Counted from the first letter of the stretch, positions 11,995-23,033 are shown. The stretch: DNA of 64,000 bases from Capitulum mitella (GCA_030062745.1 CP099852.1:18223949-18287948), one strand, 5' to 3'. Notes: generated by a model not told the origin, from the letters alone. A program made the numbers and translations.

Positions 11995-12541
11995 CAAGTT
12001 GATCTGAGAAACGTGTGACCATGACAGTTCCCCCTTTTTTATGTCCCTGGCACCGCCTATGCTAACATTATACAAACATTGTAATGCGATTTGTACTTTT
12101 TTAGCATAACATGACTAGCAGAAGCTAAAAAAGTGTTTTGGCCTCTTTTGTTCATTCCGTTATTGGAAAACTAATCCTCCTATTTTTGAAACCCTGTGAA
12201 CGCCCATGAATTTTCTCAAAATTTCAAATTTGCATACCCATGGTAAAAGCCCTATCCATAATCTCTCGATTGATGCCAGTTTCATCGAAATCGGTTCATA
12301 AACAACGGAGTTATAAGAAGTCCAAAAGTACCCCCATTTTGACATTTTTGCCCCCCTGTATCCACAAATTTCAAAATTTTGAAAATTTCTTTTTATCAAA
12401 ATGTAGTTCACGTCACGGCAAATCGATTGCCGTTTGTTGCGATGAAATCGGATAGGTAGTTCTTGAGATCTCAGGGGGAGCCGAATCCGACCCCCTGCCG
12501 GGAATCGGCCATACCGTCTAGCCCTCCGGGAATAGGGTTAA

Positions 12542-13914
12542 TCGGCATTTGTTCTACATGGAAAAGACCTCACCGCATTGCGATGTTTAACGCATTTGAT
12601 TTGTAGCAAGACTGCTTCAGCTAAATCTAGCTTTCAGATTTACGTACTGGAAGGTTAAAAAAGTTGTATCCCACAGGCCTGATATCCCTGCTTGGTGTGT
12701 TGCTGCACTTGCGAACAACATGCTGAGAAGTGGCGGATAGCGTGGGGCATTCAACCCAATGGCGTTCGCTGCATTGCATGACGATTTATCCCATTATCTT
12801 AGATATAGGCTCGGCTCCACGCCCAGGCAGCACACAATGATGTGTCAAGAAGCCACTTTGAGTTTGCACTGATGAGGGCTGAACAGTGGAAGGGTCGTAA
12901 TTAACGTGCAATGTGAAGTCCGTGGGCTCAAGTCCACAGTAGGCGACTCTTGAGTGTTTTGCGTGCTCCGTTAAGAAAGTTTGCGCTGCGAACATTTTGT
13001 TCATCTGACCGGAAACAGTAGAAGAGTGCAGTCCTCCCGATCTTCAGGGGCGAATTCAGCAGCGGAGGCGAGGGGGTCATCAACCTTTCCTCGAAGTGAA
13101 GGGGATATGTACGAAAATGAATTTCATTGTGCGAAATGTTTCTCGAAAATGAAGGAATGTAACTAAAAACAAGACGGTTCCACAACCCTGACCCGCGGAC
13201 GAGTCCTCATCGACTGACCGGTCCTCGCTTGTAGACTACTGGATTCGTCCCTGCTTGAGCCTGTGCCGCAGTATTTGATTTAACTGACGAACACGGTATC
13301 TATGTCACTGCACGTTGAGTAGAAAAGCAATACACGTGTTCATCACAAATGTTGTTTAATCAACCCAGCCATGGTGCAGTCGTGCTGCTTTAAAAGTAGT
13401 GCTGTAATCGTACGGCGACTCACCCTCAGTGGTAAAGATTGCTGCCGCCTATGCTTGTGTAAACCAAGACCTGAGGTAATTAAGTCTGGGTACGATATTC
13501 GTTTGGATTACGCAAAACGGCTAATCCGTCCAATCGTCTAGCGAAGTGAAGACACAGTACACTGATGCGTCGCCTGGCGGACAGTTGACCGATGTGTCGT
13601 TGACGTCGATGTCTCATGTCCATCGGGTTATATCGACATATTTGGCTGAAGTCCTCAACTGACGATTAAAGATTGGATGCTTAGTATCGAAAGCAAAAAG
13701 GCTTGCGGAATGATACAGCCAATCTTTCCACATTTAGATGAGGCCACTCGCCTTATTCAAGAACTATTATCAACAGAAAAGATGAAGCCGACCATCAAAC
13801 GAGGGGCAAGAAAACAGTTTCATTTATGCCGAAGGGACGATTTTGACTGAGCCCAGCAAGAATGAAATAGACTTACAGTGTCATATAAACATAATAGGTG
13901 GCGTAGGGACGCTG
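12542..13914. other. unassigned
   Basis: No gene, RNA or repeat recognised in about 1.4 kb. The frames on both strands are short and without motifs. Confidence 0.35.
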
Positions 13915-14650
13915 ATCACTGGTCGCATTGGGTTCAGCCTGGAGCAGACGAACCGGAGTACTTCACTGGCTTTGGCCCGCCTCACTTTTCATTACTTTGC
14001 GAAACACTGCAGCCTGGATAAAGAGCGGAACTTCGCGAAGTAGAAACTCAGCCAAACTGTGTCGGTGGAATAAGAATTAGAGCCGTGGAGTCAGGGTGTG
14101 TGTCGGTGGAGTAAGGGTTAGAGCCTGTGGAGCCAGAGCCAGGGCCGGTAGGATCAGGGTGAGGGTTTGTGAGATCAAGGTGTATGTCGGCAGAGTAAAC
14201 GTTAGTGCTTGTGGAGACAGGAGAGCGTTGATGAGATGAGGGTAAGGGTACGCGGGATCAGGGTGTGTGTCGGTAAAATAAGGGTTAGAGCCTGTACAGC
14301 AAGGGAGAGGGTCGATGGCATCAGAGTATGTGTCGGTAAAGTAAGGGTCTGTGGAGCCAGGGAGAGGGTCGATGGGATCAGAGTTAGGATTTGTGGGAGC
14401 AGGGTGAGAGTCAGGGTGGTTAGGTTACGGGCCGATGTATTGTCAGGGTGACAGTTGCTGAGGACCGGTGGGATAACAGTGGGAGTAAAGAGGAGTTAGG
14501 GTAACGGCCCGTTGGCTCATGGTGAAGAACGGTGGGTCAGCTCGCTGGTGAATGGAGGCCGCATGACAGTTCGTGAGGTCAGATGGGGTCAGGATGGGGG
14601 TTGATGTGCCCAAGGCAACTGTCGCTGCGGGCTGGATGGAGGTATGAGTG
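13915..14650 (+). repeat. G-rich interspersed repeat, copy 1
   Basis: The block starting with GGAGTACTTCACTGG and CCGCCTCACTTT (about 13950-14000) is followed by degenerate G-rich units such as GTGTCGGTGGAGTAAGGGTT and ends with TGTCGCTGCGG near 14620-14635. The same order of landmarks occurs at 28160-28255 plus 31590-32000, where a LINE interrupts it. The units repeat at irregular spacing (about 40-90 bases). Arginine/valine-rich frames here are translations of the repeat. Confidence 0.75.
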
Positions 14651-16504
14651 GGAACACGATCAAAGCTGGTGACGTTAGGGTAGACAAGCTATATTCAACA
14701 ATGCACCCAATGCACCACTGACACACACTGTCTTTCTCTTTCTCTTCCTGTCTCTCCCCTCTTTCTCTCTGTCCCGTTCTCATTCTCTCCTGCTGTTGAA
14801 ATTAGGGGGTCTGTTTTAGCCAGATATCCAATTTACCCTCAAATTATTTGATCTCTCCATGGTGCCATAATTTGATATCCACTGAGTTATGAAATCCCTG
14901 TACTGGCTTCGTCTATTGTAACCAGTCGTGTACGGTCTCAATGTAGCGGGAGAAGCAGACCACGGGGAAAGTGGACGGGGGCACTAACTTCGTGAGGCAA
15001 TTTTAACGTTGGCCGTACGGTGCTACACGGAAAGAATTCCGCTAAACACGCTTCTGGTTCCGTCTGCTTCACAAACTTTCCTGCGCCTCTCCTCGCTGAA
15101 CATGAGAGAACAATAGCTTCGTTGGTTCGCAGAAAAAAAATCGGGACAAGAGATGTCCGATTGGGTAACACATCATGGGGAGTTACCGCAGCTTTCTTAT
15201 TTTTTCTCCCGCACATCATGCGCACCTTCACCCACCCTTACACTACGGCCAATCACTAACAGCTTTGTTTAGCTGAGCCTCTGTCGTGAGATGCGTCACA
15301 AGTGACAGGACGTGATACTGTGCTTGAAATAAGGCTATCTGAGGAGACAAAAGACCATGTTGGTACATAACGCATTCAGCCTGGATACATCGGCACGTAT
15401 TTGTTTTCGTTCAGTTTATTAAAGGCCATCTATATGGTGCGTTTTAACAACCTAGCATATTCACTCACATCAATCCACTCTCAAACGTGACAAAAATGGA
15501 AACACATTTAAAACATGGATGAGCAATGGAACGATTGATGACGGCGAGAGCAAAAAAAGATAAATAAATAAGAAATAAAAAAGCACCGCATGGCTATTAA
15601 AAGATGCGCTAATGCGACGAGACACCCAGGGTACGTGTGAAAGCGAGACAAGACGAAGGCTTTTGGGCTCATGCACAGACGGTTCCATCCAGCAATGACA
15701 CGATAATAAGAGTAATCGGACCCAGCCGCATTCAGCGACGAATGTTTCCATTCGGTGACACGCATGGGGCGTCGTTCATAGGGCCATGTCCAGCCTTCAC
15801 TCACTCTAACTTACCTGAATATCTACATCATAATATTTATAACATAACTTAATATCTATAGCGTAAACCCTGATCTGAGGAAGTCTCGCAAATTCCCCGC
15901 AATCAGTTTGAGGATTCCACGAAACGGTGTCCATCATAACTTTGGATAAAGCACCTGACAATGTAAACATCTGACGATACTTGCAGACTGCTCCTCATAG
16001 CAGTCTGGTATGGCACCAGATGAGTCATCATATTTGAAAACCTCAGGAAGAAAAATGGGGCAAATGATATTTTTTTTAATACAACAGTACATGCATCCAT
16101 TTGATATCGGTAAGCGCGCGTTTTAGTTTACGTGGTTAAACCTATGTAACAAATGAGGGGCAACATTCGGGGAACGTCCTCAAAGTTCGTTTTGAAAACG
16201 ACTAATAGCCACTTAGTCAGAATCATCCGACATGCTAAATGGATAACTGAATTATGCACCAATCAATCCAGAAAGCCATTAGTATATCTGAAGTCCGAAG
16301 TCAAAGATACTGCAAAATTAGAAGAGACAAATTGAATCATATTTAACTTGGTCGCATAAGTAGTTGTAAGAAACGACTTGGTTTTCGATGTAAGTCAGTC
16401 TTATTGGTTTTGTTCATGCTGACCAGCCCATGGGCTAAGCAGGCTTTGCCCAGCCTACATCTTGTTTGACATCATCGCAAAAATCCCGTTCAGTGGGCTG
16501 CGTG
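14651..16504. other. unassigned
   Basis: A pyrimidine-rich patch (TCTCTTTCTCT type) lies at 14728-14790. The remainder is AT-rich. No coding similarity was recognised, including for the 97-codon minus frame 14938-15231. Confidence 0.35.
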
Positions 16505-16692
16505 ATGCGAACAGAACACCTTTTGTGCCCACATATCGTTCTCCTGTTCCCTTCCCACGCTAACCCGTGCTGACAGAACACCTTTCGTGCCCAGATATCG
16601 TTCTCCTGGTCCCTCCCCATGCTAACTCATGCCGACAGAACACCTTTCGTGCCCACATATCGTTCTCCTGGTCCCATCCCACGCTAACCTGT
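16505..16692 (+). repeat. 62-base minisatellite, about three copies
   Basis: The landmark CAGAACACCTTT begins at 16512, 16574 and 16636, giving a 62-base period. Each unit continues GTGCCCA(C/G)ATATCGTTCTCCT and ends CATGCTAAC or CACGCTAAC. A fourth copy breaks off after GTGCTGA. Confidence 0.92.
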
Positions 16693-17190
16693 GCTGATCG
16701 AATCATGACCCGTGTTCCACGCTCACCAGGACAGACGACCAGATCAGGAGGGTCTCAGCACGGGCAGACGGTCCTGTTCTGGCCGAACGTTGTTCAGAAT
16801 ATGCCGTGAACGATCTCCTCCCGGCACCAGAGCTTGAAAATCTACCGAGCTGGCCCGGTAGTTAAAAACTGGAAAAGTTCTAAGGAACCCGCATTCCGTC
16901 TCTCGACCAGGCGATCAATGCTCACTACTAGTGAGTTTTTTGGACTGTGTGTCGTCCAAAATTTTGTTTGTTGCATTGAAGGAGCAATTTTCGGGGGAAA
17001 ATGTTTTGGTGCCTCATGCTTTTCCTCAGAGAATTTGGGTTTGTGATCTGGTCCTGGGCAAGATGTGGTCATGGGCCTGAAGCGAACTGAAGATGGGACT
17101 TCATGGGAAAGGAAGTTTGGTGAAGTATCTTAGTCACGTTTGACATCTTTTTCTCTCTGAGAAGCAAAGCGTTTCGAATTTCCTTGCTCG
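16693..17190. other. unassigned
   Basis: No recognised gene. It may be degraded 5' sequence of the Gypsy remnant that follows. Confidence 0.3.
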
Positions 17191-17990
17191 GTGGACTATC
17201 CTTTATTGGAGGGAGTCATCATGGTCCAAATTGGTCAAATTGGTCGAATCCAAATTGGTCGCGTCACGTGCCATTTGCCTCTCTTCGTCTCGGACGCAGA
17301 TGATGTGCCATGCTTACTGGGCGTTGGTTTTTCGCGGCACTGTCCGTGTGTGATTAATCTGAGTACCAGACGGCTTGTGCTGGCTCCGACTGCGTCTGTC
17401 CACTCAGTACCGGCCCGAGCTGTGTGCCTGGGTCGTCTGCCTCTGAGCTGCGACCACGTAATTCCGCCTGGATCTGAGCTGACCTGGCAGGGGTACGTGC
17501 CCTGTTGTACGTGCGTCGGTCCTGCGCTCATTGAGCCAGTGGAAGACGTGTATAGTGAGGGAGCTGTGCGTGTTATGGTGAACGCTGACTAAGCCCGTAT
17601 ACCCGTGCTGATGGAGAATGTGACTGCAGAGCCGATTAACGTTGACAAAAGCCGTTATTTGGCTAATATTGCAGCGGGCTTTGCCGAGCACGTTTCACAC
17701 GCGAGAAAGGCAGCTGAAAAAGACATAGAGAAGATGGCAACGCTGGACCAATCCTGCCCAGCGCAGGAGAGTTACCGTGCTGTCGTCAGAATATGCGGAA
17801 ATGTTTGACGGCCATACCGGATACACGGACATGGTTACCCGGTTACCCACGAGACTGATACGGGTGGCCACCCGCCCATCCGACAAGCCTCCAGACGAGT
17901 CCCGCCGCATTTCCCAGCCGAGGCGTGGACCCAGGACCTTGAACAAGGGCGTCTTCGAGGAGTCTAAGGGGGTGTGGTCGTATCCGTAAC
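17191..17990 (+). pseudogene. Ty3/Gypsy pol remnant: protease tail to reverse-transcriptase start
   Basis: The frame 17191-17592 contains DADDVPCLLGVGFSRH, the C-terminal part of a retropepsin (usually LLG-D-F). The catalytic Asp-Ser/Thr-Gly is not in the open frame. After a stop the linker ENVTAEPINVDKSRYLANIA (17605-17808 frame) is typical of the region between Gypsy protease and reverse transcriptase. Near 17835-17900 a third frame reads VTHETDTGGHPPIRQASRR, the well-known N-terminal motif of Gypsy reverse transcriptase, and near 17950 comes FEESKGVWSYP. The sequence then ends abruptly: the palm with its YxDD box is absent. Three frames and at least two breaks make it a pseudogene. It is described as an old retroelement fragment only. 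Confidence 0.85.
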
Positions 17991-19231
17991 AAGGTTACAT
18001 CTTCATTTTGGCCAGCGTTTATTTACATTAGTTACTGGGCGCGGAAATCGTCCAGCCACGGGACGTGATTCACTGAAAAGGTGTTTAAAGTGTAACTGGG
18101 TCACTTTTTCGCTTTTTTAATTACATTCTGCATTTATCCATCTACTTTTCGTCGTGACTTTCCACAAACCAGTCTGTTTCCCCCTCGTCTCCTGCCTGTG
18201 ACGTCACGCAGAAAGCCCAGCTCCGGAGCACAGCACCCAGGTGCCAACACCAGCCAAACAAGACTCTTACGGGTCGGGAACCTCTGAAGATCGGCGCCGT
18301 CGTCTGGAACAAATGTAACATCACCATGACGCCGACGGTTCTGTTCCTAGCCGGGCCGGAGCGCAGACGGCCGCCTGTCTGTCTTCGCACCTCGGCGAAA
18401 GCTCGCGGCAGGGTGCGTGCATGAGAGCGAGACAAGATCGTTACCGGCCGGAAACCGGCAAAGACCGACTTCGAAAATCGGAGCAAGTTCTAGACAGAGG
18501 CGGTGGCAAGAGCCGTGGCGATCACCTCGAAATTTAGAGCAGGTACCAGCCGGAGGCAGTGGCAGGAGGTGGGGCGGATTTTGAGGAGGACACAGGCCAA
18601 TGAGAAGCAGCAGGAGGGGACAAAGGGCCAATAGGACGATGACAGGAAGGGGCCAGTGTGAAGACAGGGAAGAAAAAGGAATAACGCGAGAGACTAGGGG
18701 GCACTGGAGATGAGAGCGCGGAGTCGTCACCAAGACGGACGAAGGGAAAGAGTCTCACTGCGACGGCAGAGAGGAAGAAGCACTGCCGACATGGAGAAAG
18801 AGTGAGTGGCGCGGTGGGAGACGTGGCCCTGTCCCTCTCCCGTATCAAACGTGTACGACCCTACGTCACCCGAAATATAACGTTTTCTGGGGCTAGTGAA
18901 AGGCGGGGGAGGGTTAAAAGCATTTTTTCGTAAGGTCCGGGAGCCGCAGGCGGCCAGGGTACGCCGTATTTGTGGATATGTGACTCGTGTTTAGTGACCG
19001 GCGAGTACAAGGCGCTCCTTGAACCGGTCGTTTGCGGAGGGGGTCGGAGCGGTCGAGCGAAACGATAGAAATTGGCGTTGGTGTGTCGCCCTGCCGTACC
19101 CGCCCTAGGCCGGTGGATCGCCCGAGACATGCAGATCCGACTTTGTTTCAGGAGAAGATCTCATTCAAGGCCAAAACCATCCTACTGCGGCTTGCCTGTG
19201 GGTATGCGATCAGGTGCGCTCCGTACCGGCG
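17991..19231. other. unassigned GC-rich stretch
   Basis: It lies between two Gypsy fragments, but I found no reverse transcriptase palm, RNase H or integrase core here. The overlapping minus-strand frames (18142-18848) look like GC-rich chance frames. Confidence 0.35.
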
Positions 19232-19330
19232 CTCGTCTTCTAACGGCAGCCCATGGACCAGTCCGCAAAACTCCAGTCCGACCCGTTTTACCCACAGACC
19301 GATGGATCGATAGAGTGTGGCGCGAGAAGT
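19232..19330 (+). pseudogene. Ty3/Gypsy integrase scrap
   Basis: The frame starting at 19253 reads QSDPFYPQTDGSIE, the conserved YHPQTDG..E segment that carries the catalytic Glu of retroviral-type integrases. Only this piece is recognisable; the neighbouring frame at 19310-19330 continues with RVWREKL. It lies about 1.3 kb downstream of the reverse-transcriptase fragment on the same strand, so it may be the same element with its middle deleted or replaced. Confidence 0.6.
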
Positions 19331-19907
19331 TGTCAACGGATAATGTCGCCTTTAGGCGGACGCGTGTACAGTCCAAACGGCCCCGCAGGGTCGGTTGCCG
19401 TTTTCCCGGCAAGGTGGAGCCAGGTCGTGGGCGGCCGACGCGTAAGCGCGTCATAAAGACGCCAGCGAACGGAGTTAAGGTGTTGTTCGCAGTCAGGAAT
19501 TTTTGTCAAATATGGTCGGACGCCGCGGTATGGCTCAATGCGGCGGAACGTCGTACCCGGTCCGTTAGGCCCGGATTTGAACTGTGGCGTTCGCCGGAGC
19601 AAAGGCCACTGGGTTCGTCTACACGCAGCGGGCTCGGCCAGCGGGTCGGCGGCCGACCAGACATAGGACCGGTTGCCGGTAGCGTCAGCTCTGGCCGCAG
19701 TCACCGGGCCAGACCCCGTCTTGAAGGGCATTTCATTTCAACTACATTCCACCAGCCGCCGCCGCCGCCGCGGCGCGGCGCGGCACACCACGCGCTTTCG
19801 GTTTCTGTCTCTGTCTATACTTGACGCACTGTCTATACGCATTTGGAACGGGCGGAGCAGCGACCGGCAACTAGTACGGACAGCGTCGAGTACGCTGCTG
19901 TCGGTAC

Positions 19908-19914
19908 TATAAAA
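19908..19914 (+). promoter_or_regulatory. TATAAAA box, possible core promoter
   Basis: TATAAAA in GC-rich surroundings downstream of the Gypsy integrase scrap. An ATG at 19934 opens a short frame with a hydrophobic start (MRLVLVASLSCLAV) that runs into a consensus donor GTGAGT near 20002. The ATG is only 26 bases from the TATA start, probably upstream of any TATA-directed start site, so a gene is doubtful. A promoter in an old LTR is an alternative. Confidence 0.25.
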
Positions 19915-20099
19915 TATGCCAACCCCGCGGGCAATGAGACTGGTACTTGTGGCCTCGCTGTCATGCCTTGCTGTCATGCGAAGGGGCTCGCTAACAATCC
20001 GTGGTGAGTGAATAATTTCCATTCGACTCAGGGCAGAACGCTAATTCATACAGCACATACAGTCGAAAACAAGAACTTTAATTGCGAGTGACAACGAGC

Positions 20100-20690
20100 G
20101 TCACAGCATCGTCCGAACCTGGGCGAAGAAACCGTGGACGACTGTAGGACCGGTAAGACCGGGACGTAGGCCGCCTTGTCAAAAAAGGCTCGGACCGCGG
20201 TAATCGACACCCAAACGTACCGAGATAAGGACTGAGCTGGCCGAGGCCACGGCCGCTCAGAAAAGGAGTCGCGGGCGAGCAGCCCTCAGGGTCTCGGGCC
20301 GACCGGAAGCCCAAGGGGACCCCGGCGACGCTGACCTGAGGAGCTGTCATCCAACTCATGTCTTGTTGGTTTTTCTCTCCGCGCAAGTGACCGGAGTGTC
20401 AGGCAGCTGTCCGGACCTGGGCGAACGGACCTTGGACGGCTGTAAGATCGGGACATAGGCCGACAGGTCGAAAAGCTTGGACCAGCGATCGGTAGCCAAA
20501 ACTCCCTGGGCAAGGACTGTGTTGCCGCGGCCACGCAGCCCGGAAAAAAGAGTACGGGCGAGTAACCCTAAGGGTCCCAGACTCACCGGTAGTCTGGCGA
20601 CCACGGCAGCCACTGAGGTGATCCTGGACCATTGGACCAGATGACAAGGCCAGCTGGGCTGAATTGAATTCGACGACAGAAAAGTTTGGC
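20100..20690. repeat. GC-rich tandem duplication, period about 300 bases
   Basis: Copy 1 (about 20100-20390) and copy 2 (about 20400-20690) share landmarks in the same order: GACCTGGGCGAA (as GAACCTGGGCGAA in copy 1), GGACG(A/G)CTGTA, ACCG.GGTA.TCG.., GGACTG.G.TG.C, GGGCGAG.A.CCCT and GACTC/GGCCGACCGG. Identity by eye is about 70%. The long minus-strand frames over it have no family resemblance. Confidence 0.65.
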
Positions 20691-20841
20691 CTAACGGACG
20701 AAACAGTCTCAGCCGCAGACATTGGCAACGGGTGTTGACAAGACTCGTCACTGGAACTGGGGAGAGAGATCAAAGGGGAGGGGGTGGGTGAATTTCGTCA
20801 CCAGAGAAGGGCAAGAGGGTAAAACTCATATACACTACCGT

Positions 20842-21090
20842 TATTTCATGAAATGCCTAAGCGTTTCATGAAGTGTCGGTGAATACTGTCATTGTCTGAC
20901 AACATCGATAATTACACTATATGACTGAAAATTTTAGTCATTTCATGAACTGCCACATGAACATTCATGAACACCGTTAGCCATTTCGTGCAACAGCCTT
21001 TGCTTCATGATTTGCCTGGTGTGTTTTCACGATTCATAGTGTATATTTCTACGAAACGCCGGACAGCTTTTCGGTATTTCAAGCAATGCC
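20842..21090 (+). repeat. array of TTTCATGAA(A)TGCC motifs, left side
   Basis: Variants occur at 20842-20857 (TATTTCATGAAATGCC), 20863 (CGTTTCATGAAGTG), 20940-20954 (ATTTCATGAACTGCC), 20982-20998 (ATTTCGTGCAACAGCC), 21002-21016 (GCTTCATGATTTGCC) and 21075-21090 (TATTTCAAGCAATGCC). The core ATTTCATGAAAT is palindromic. The same motif, inverted, lies at 27672-27766 on the far side of the integrase gene and its upstream inverted repeat, as subterminal repeats of a large transposon would. Confidence 0.6.
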
Positions 21091-21352
21091 TGCCTGATTT
21101 CATCAAAACAAATGTTCCTTAACGAAACTCCCTCCAACGGGGGATCAAAACTCCGTGATTTTTATCACCATGGTCACAGGAGTACCTGTAGGCAGCCACG
21201 GCTTGTTCAATGTTCACGTCTGTCTCACGTCCGACCGGGAATTACATCCTACATTGTGTGCAGAATATTTGCATAACCAAGGCATTTCACTTTGACGTCC
21301 GCGATAGCTGTAATTTTCAAAGGGAGTCATGAGAACAAAACGCTCCATCTGC

Positions 21353-22240
21353 TTATTTATTACGATACGCAGCCGACAGGTGGCAGCACTTGGAGCACGC
21401 CAGTTCGACCCAGCGGCCGAGACACCGCTTCGTGTCGCATTCTTTTTTTGTTGGGGCAACATGACCATTTCATCGTACCCTCTCCATTGGACTCGGACTG
21501 GCTGCGAAAAGTCCCCCTAAGGCCGATCGCCCTCTCTTTATCTCCCAGTGTTTCGTTGTGGATTGAAGTTCCAGCGCTTTCCTCTAGCGACCACCTCGGG
21601 AAACAGCCTCTGATCGTCCCCGCGGCCGAACCCACCTAATAACTCCCGTTTTTTCGGTCAGTTACTGCGGCATGAATGTTGGCTGTATCCAGACGCACGC
21701 GGTCTACCTTTGGCATAGCCATTACGATTGGCGCGCCCACCTTAGCTCTGGCAAGTTGACGTTGGTTCGATCGCGTATCTTTCTCGCTTTCCCTAGCAAC
21801 CCCTCGTTAGCAGCCCTCCTTTCGCGATGAATATCACTTTCGTCTACCATACCAGCCGAAGTAACCCCTGGACCTCACAATCTTCCTGGCCTTTTTCATA
21901 TCGCCGGCATCAGATGCCTCCTCGACTTCATCATCACCCTGCTCCATTTCGGCTGCCTCCGTGTCACCGGCACCAGAAGCCTCCTCGAGCTCACCATCAT
22001 CTTGCTCCATTTCAGTTGCCTGCATATCGCTGGCACTAGCATCACCGGCGACTGCGGCAGGTCCCTGTGCCAGATCTTCAGGCTCCTTCTCGATTGCAAT
22101 AAATCTCAGCAGACTGGCTGGCCCAGACCGACGCGAGGATGCGAGGATGTGTCGCCCAGACCGACGCGAGGATCGCAGCCGAAGAGGGCGCGGAACGGCG
22201 ACCGACTAATCACGCGGTGCAGGCTAGAGTTCTTTTTCCA
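21353..22240 (-). pseudogene. KRBA2/GIN-type integrase, 3' exon
   Basis: The minus strand opens right after a consensus acceptor (pyrimidine-rich tract then TTCCAG, 22241-22246) with WKKNSSLHRVISRSPFRALF and then GCDPRVGL, matching the post-core segment of KRBA2-like integrases. A 20-base direct repeat (22121-22140 and 22154-22173) follows, then a frame shift into an acidic stretch with two repeats (TEMEQDDGELEEASGAGD and TEAAEMEQGDDEVEEASDAG). A stop near 21834 interrupts it. Beyond, spread over frames, come a PIVMAMPKVDR-like segment, GTIRGCFPR and a Cys-rich tail (KWSCCPNKKECDTKRC ... ACSKCCHLSAA) ending with a stop at 21353-21355. The order and the Cys-rich end fit the family. It is a pseudogene now. 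Confidence 0.8.
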
Positions 22241-22289
22241 CTGGAACAGACAGGAAGCGCAAACGTTGATTTTTACCAAGCCACGCACA

Positions 22290-22850
22290 AAGGCACTAAG
22301 TCAAGCGAGAAAGATGAGCGATCGAACCAACGTCAACATGCCAGAGCTAAGGTGGGCGAGGCTGTCGTAATGGCTTTGCCAAAGGTAGACTGCGGGCCTC
22401 TGGGTCCCGCCAACATTCACGCCGTAATCGCCGTAATCGAGCGAAAAAAAGACGGAAGTTTTCAGGTGGGCACGGCGCCGGGGACGATCAGAGGCTGTTT
22501 CCCGAGGTCGTCACTCAAGGAAAGCGCTGGGACCTCAAGCCACAACGAAACACTGGGAGATAAAGAGAGGGCGGTCAGCCTTAGCGAGGTCTTTTGCAAT
22601 CAGTCCGTGTTCAATGGAGAGGGTATGATGAAATGTTCATGTCGCCCCAACAAAAAAGTGTGACAAGAAGCGGTGTCTGCCGCATGGCCAATCTGGCGTG
22701 CTCCTAGTCCTACCACCTGCCGGTTGCATGAGTAAATAAATGAACAGATCGAACGTTTTGTTCTTATGACTCCGTCTGAAAATCACAGTTATTGTGGGCG
22801 TGAAAGAAAATGCATGGGTTATTCAGGTATAGTGCACACAATCTGCGCTG
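22290..22850 (+). pseudogene. inverted second copy of the integrase C-terminal domain
   Basis: On the plus strand, opposite to the gene, the frame 22139-22663 reads GEAVVMALPKVDCGPLGPAN, then GTIRGCFPRSSLKES, NETLGDKERAV and MMKCSCRPNKK. After a one-base shift it continues CDKKRC. This corresponds residue by residue to the native C-terminal region at 21353-21834. At the DNA level 21210-21830 and 22300-22860 are reverse complements, forming an inverted repeat with an inner loop that holds the acidic repeats. It probably arose by inverted duplication of a 0.6-kb 3' segment into the intron. Confidence 0.75.
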
Positions 22851-23033
22851 TAATTCGAATGGCAAAAGCAAACCGCCAAAAGTCAAGTCCAGTCAAGTCG
22901 ACAAGTCAAAACCAAGTCGGACGCGGGACAGCCGTGAACAATGAAAAAGCCGCGGCTCGTACGGGTACCCCGTTACCATGGCGAACCAGATCGCGGAGTA
23001 TCGAGCAAAAGACCTCAAGAAGGTTTCGGGAAA

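Larger units (their letters stand above)
11325..12541 (+). mobile_element. family E, copy 1: piggyBac-type non-autonomous element
   Basis: It is bounded by TTAA on both sides with perfect 12-base terminal inverted repeats: CCCTATTCCCGG at the left, CCGGGAATAGGG at the right. The right end carries a second, subterminal version (GGGAATCGGCC). Related copies lie at 37067-38280 (reverse), 42800-44026, 50759-51913 and about 55954-57128 (reverse). No transposase is encoded. An inner pair, AGGGGCGGAGCCAGGCA near 11487 and CCTGGCACCGCCT near 12044, resembles nested hAT-type ends but has no clear duplication. Confidence 0.88.

Noticed and set aside
11487..12058. hAT element nested inside family E
   Set aside because: The ends resemble CAGGGGCGGAGCC-type termini, but no 8-base duplication is visible and every E copy has the block, so it is part of the family rather than a separate insertion.
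14060..14460. Interstitial telomeric repeat (TAGGG-like words)
   Set aside because: The words sit in longer, irregular, non-telomeric units; there is no run of a telomere hexamer or pentamer.
18142..18848. Overlapping minus-strand frames as a GC-rich gene
   Set aside because: Three frames overlap with similar length and none shows a motif, promoter or splice signal. This is typical of GC-rich chance frames.
19333..20773. Arginine/proline-rich frames on both strands
   Set aside because: They lie over GC-rich duplicated DNA; frames on opposite strands are equally long and carry no family signature.
20842..21090. CRISPR-like array
   Set aside because: Motif copies are short, imperfect and unevenly spaced, and the DNA is clearly eukaryotic.
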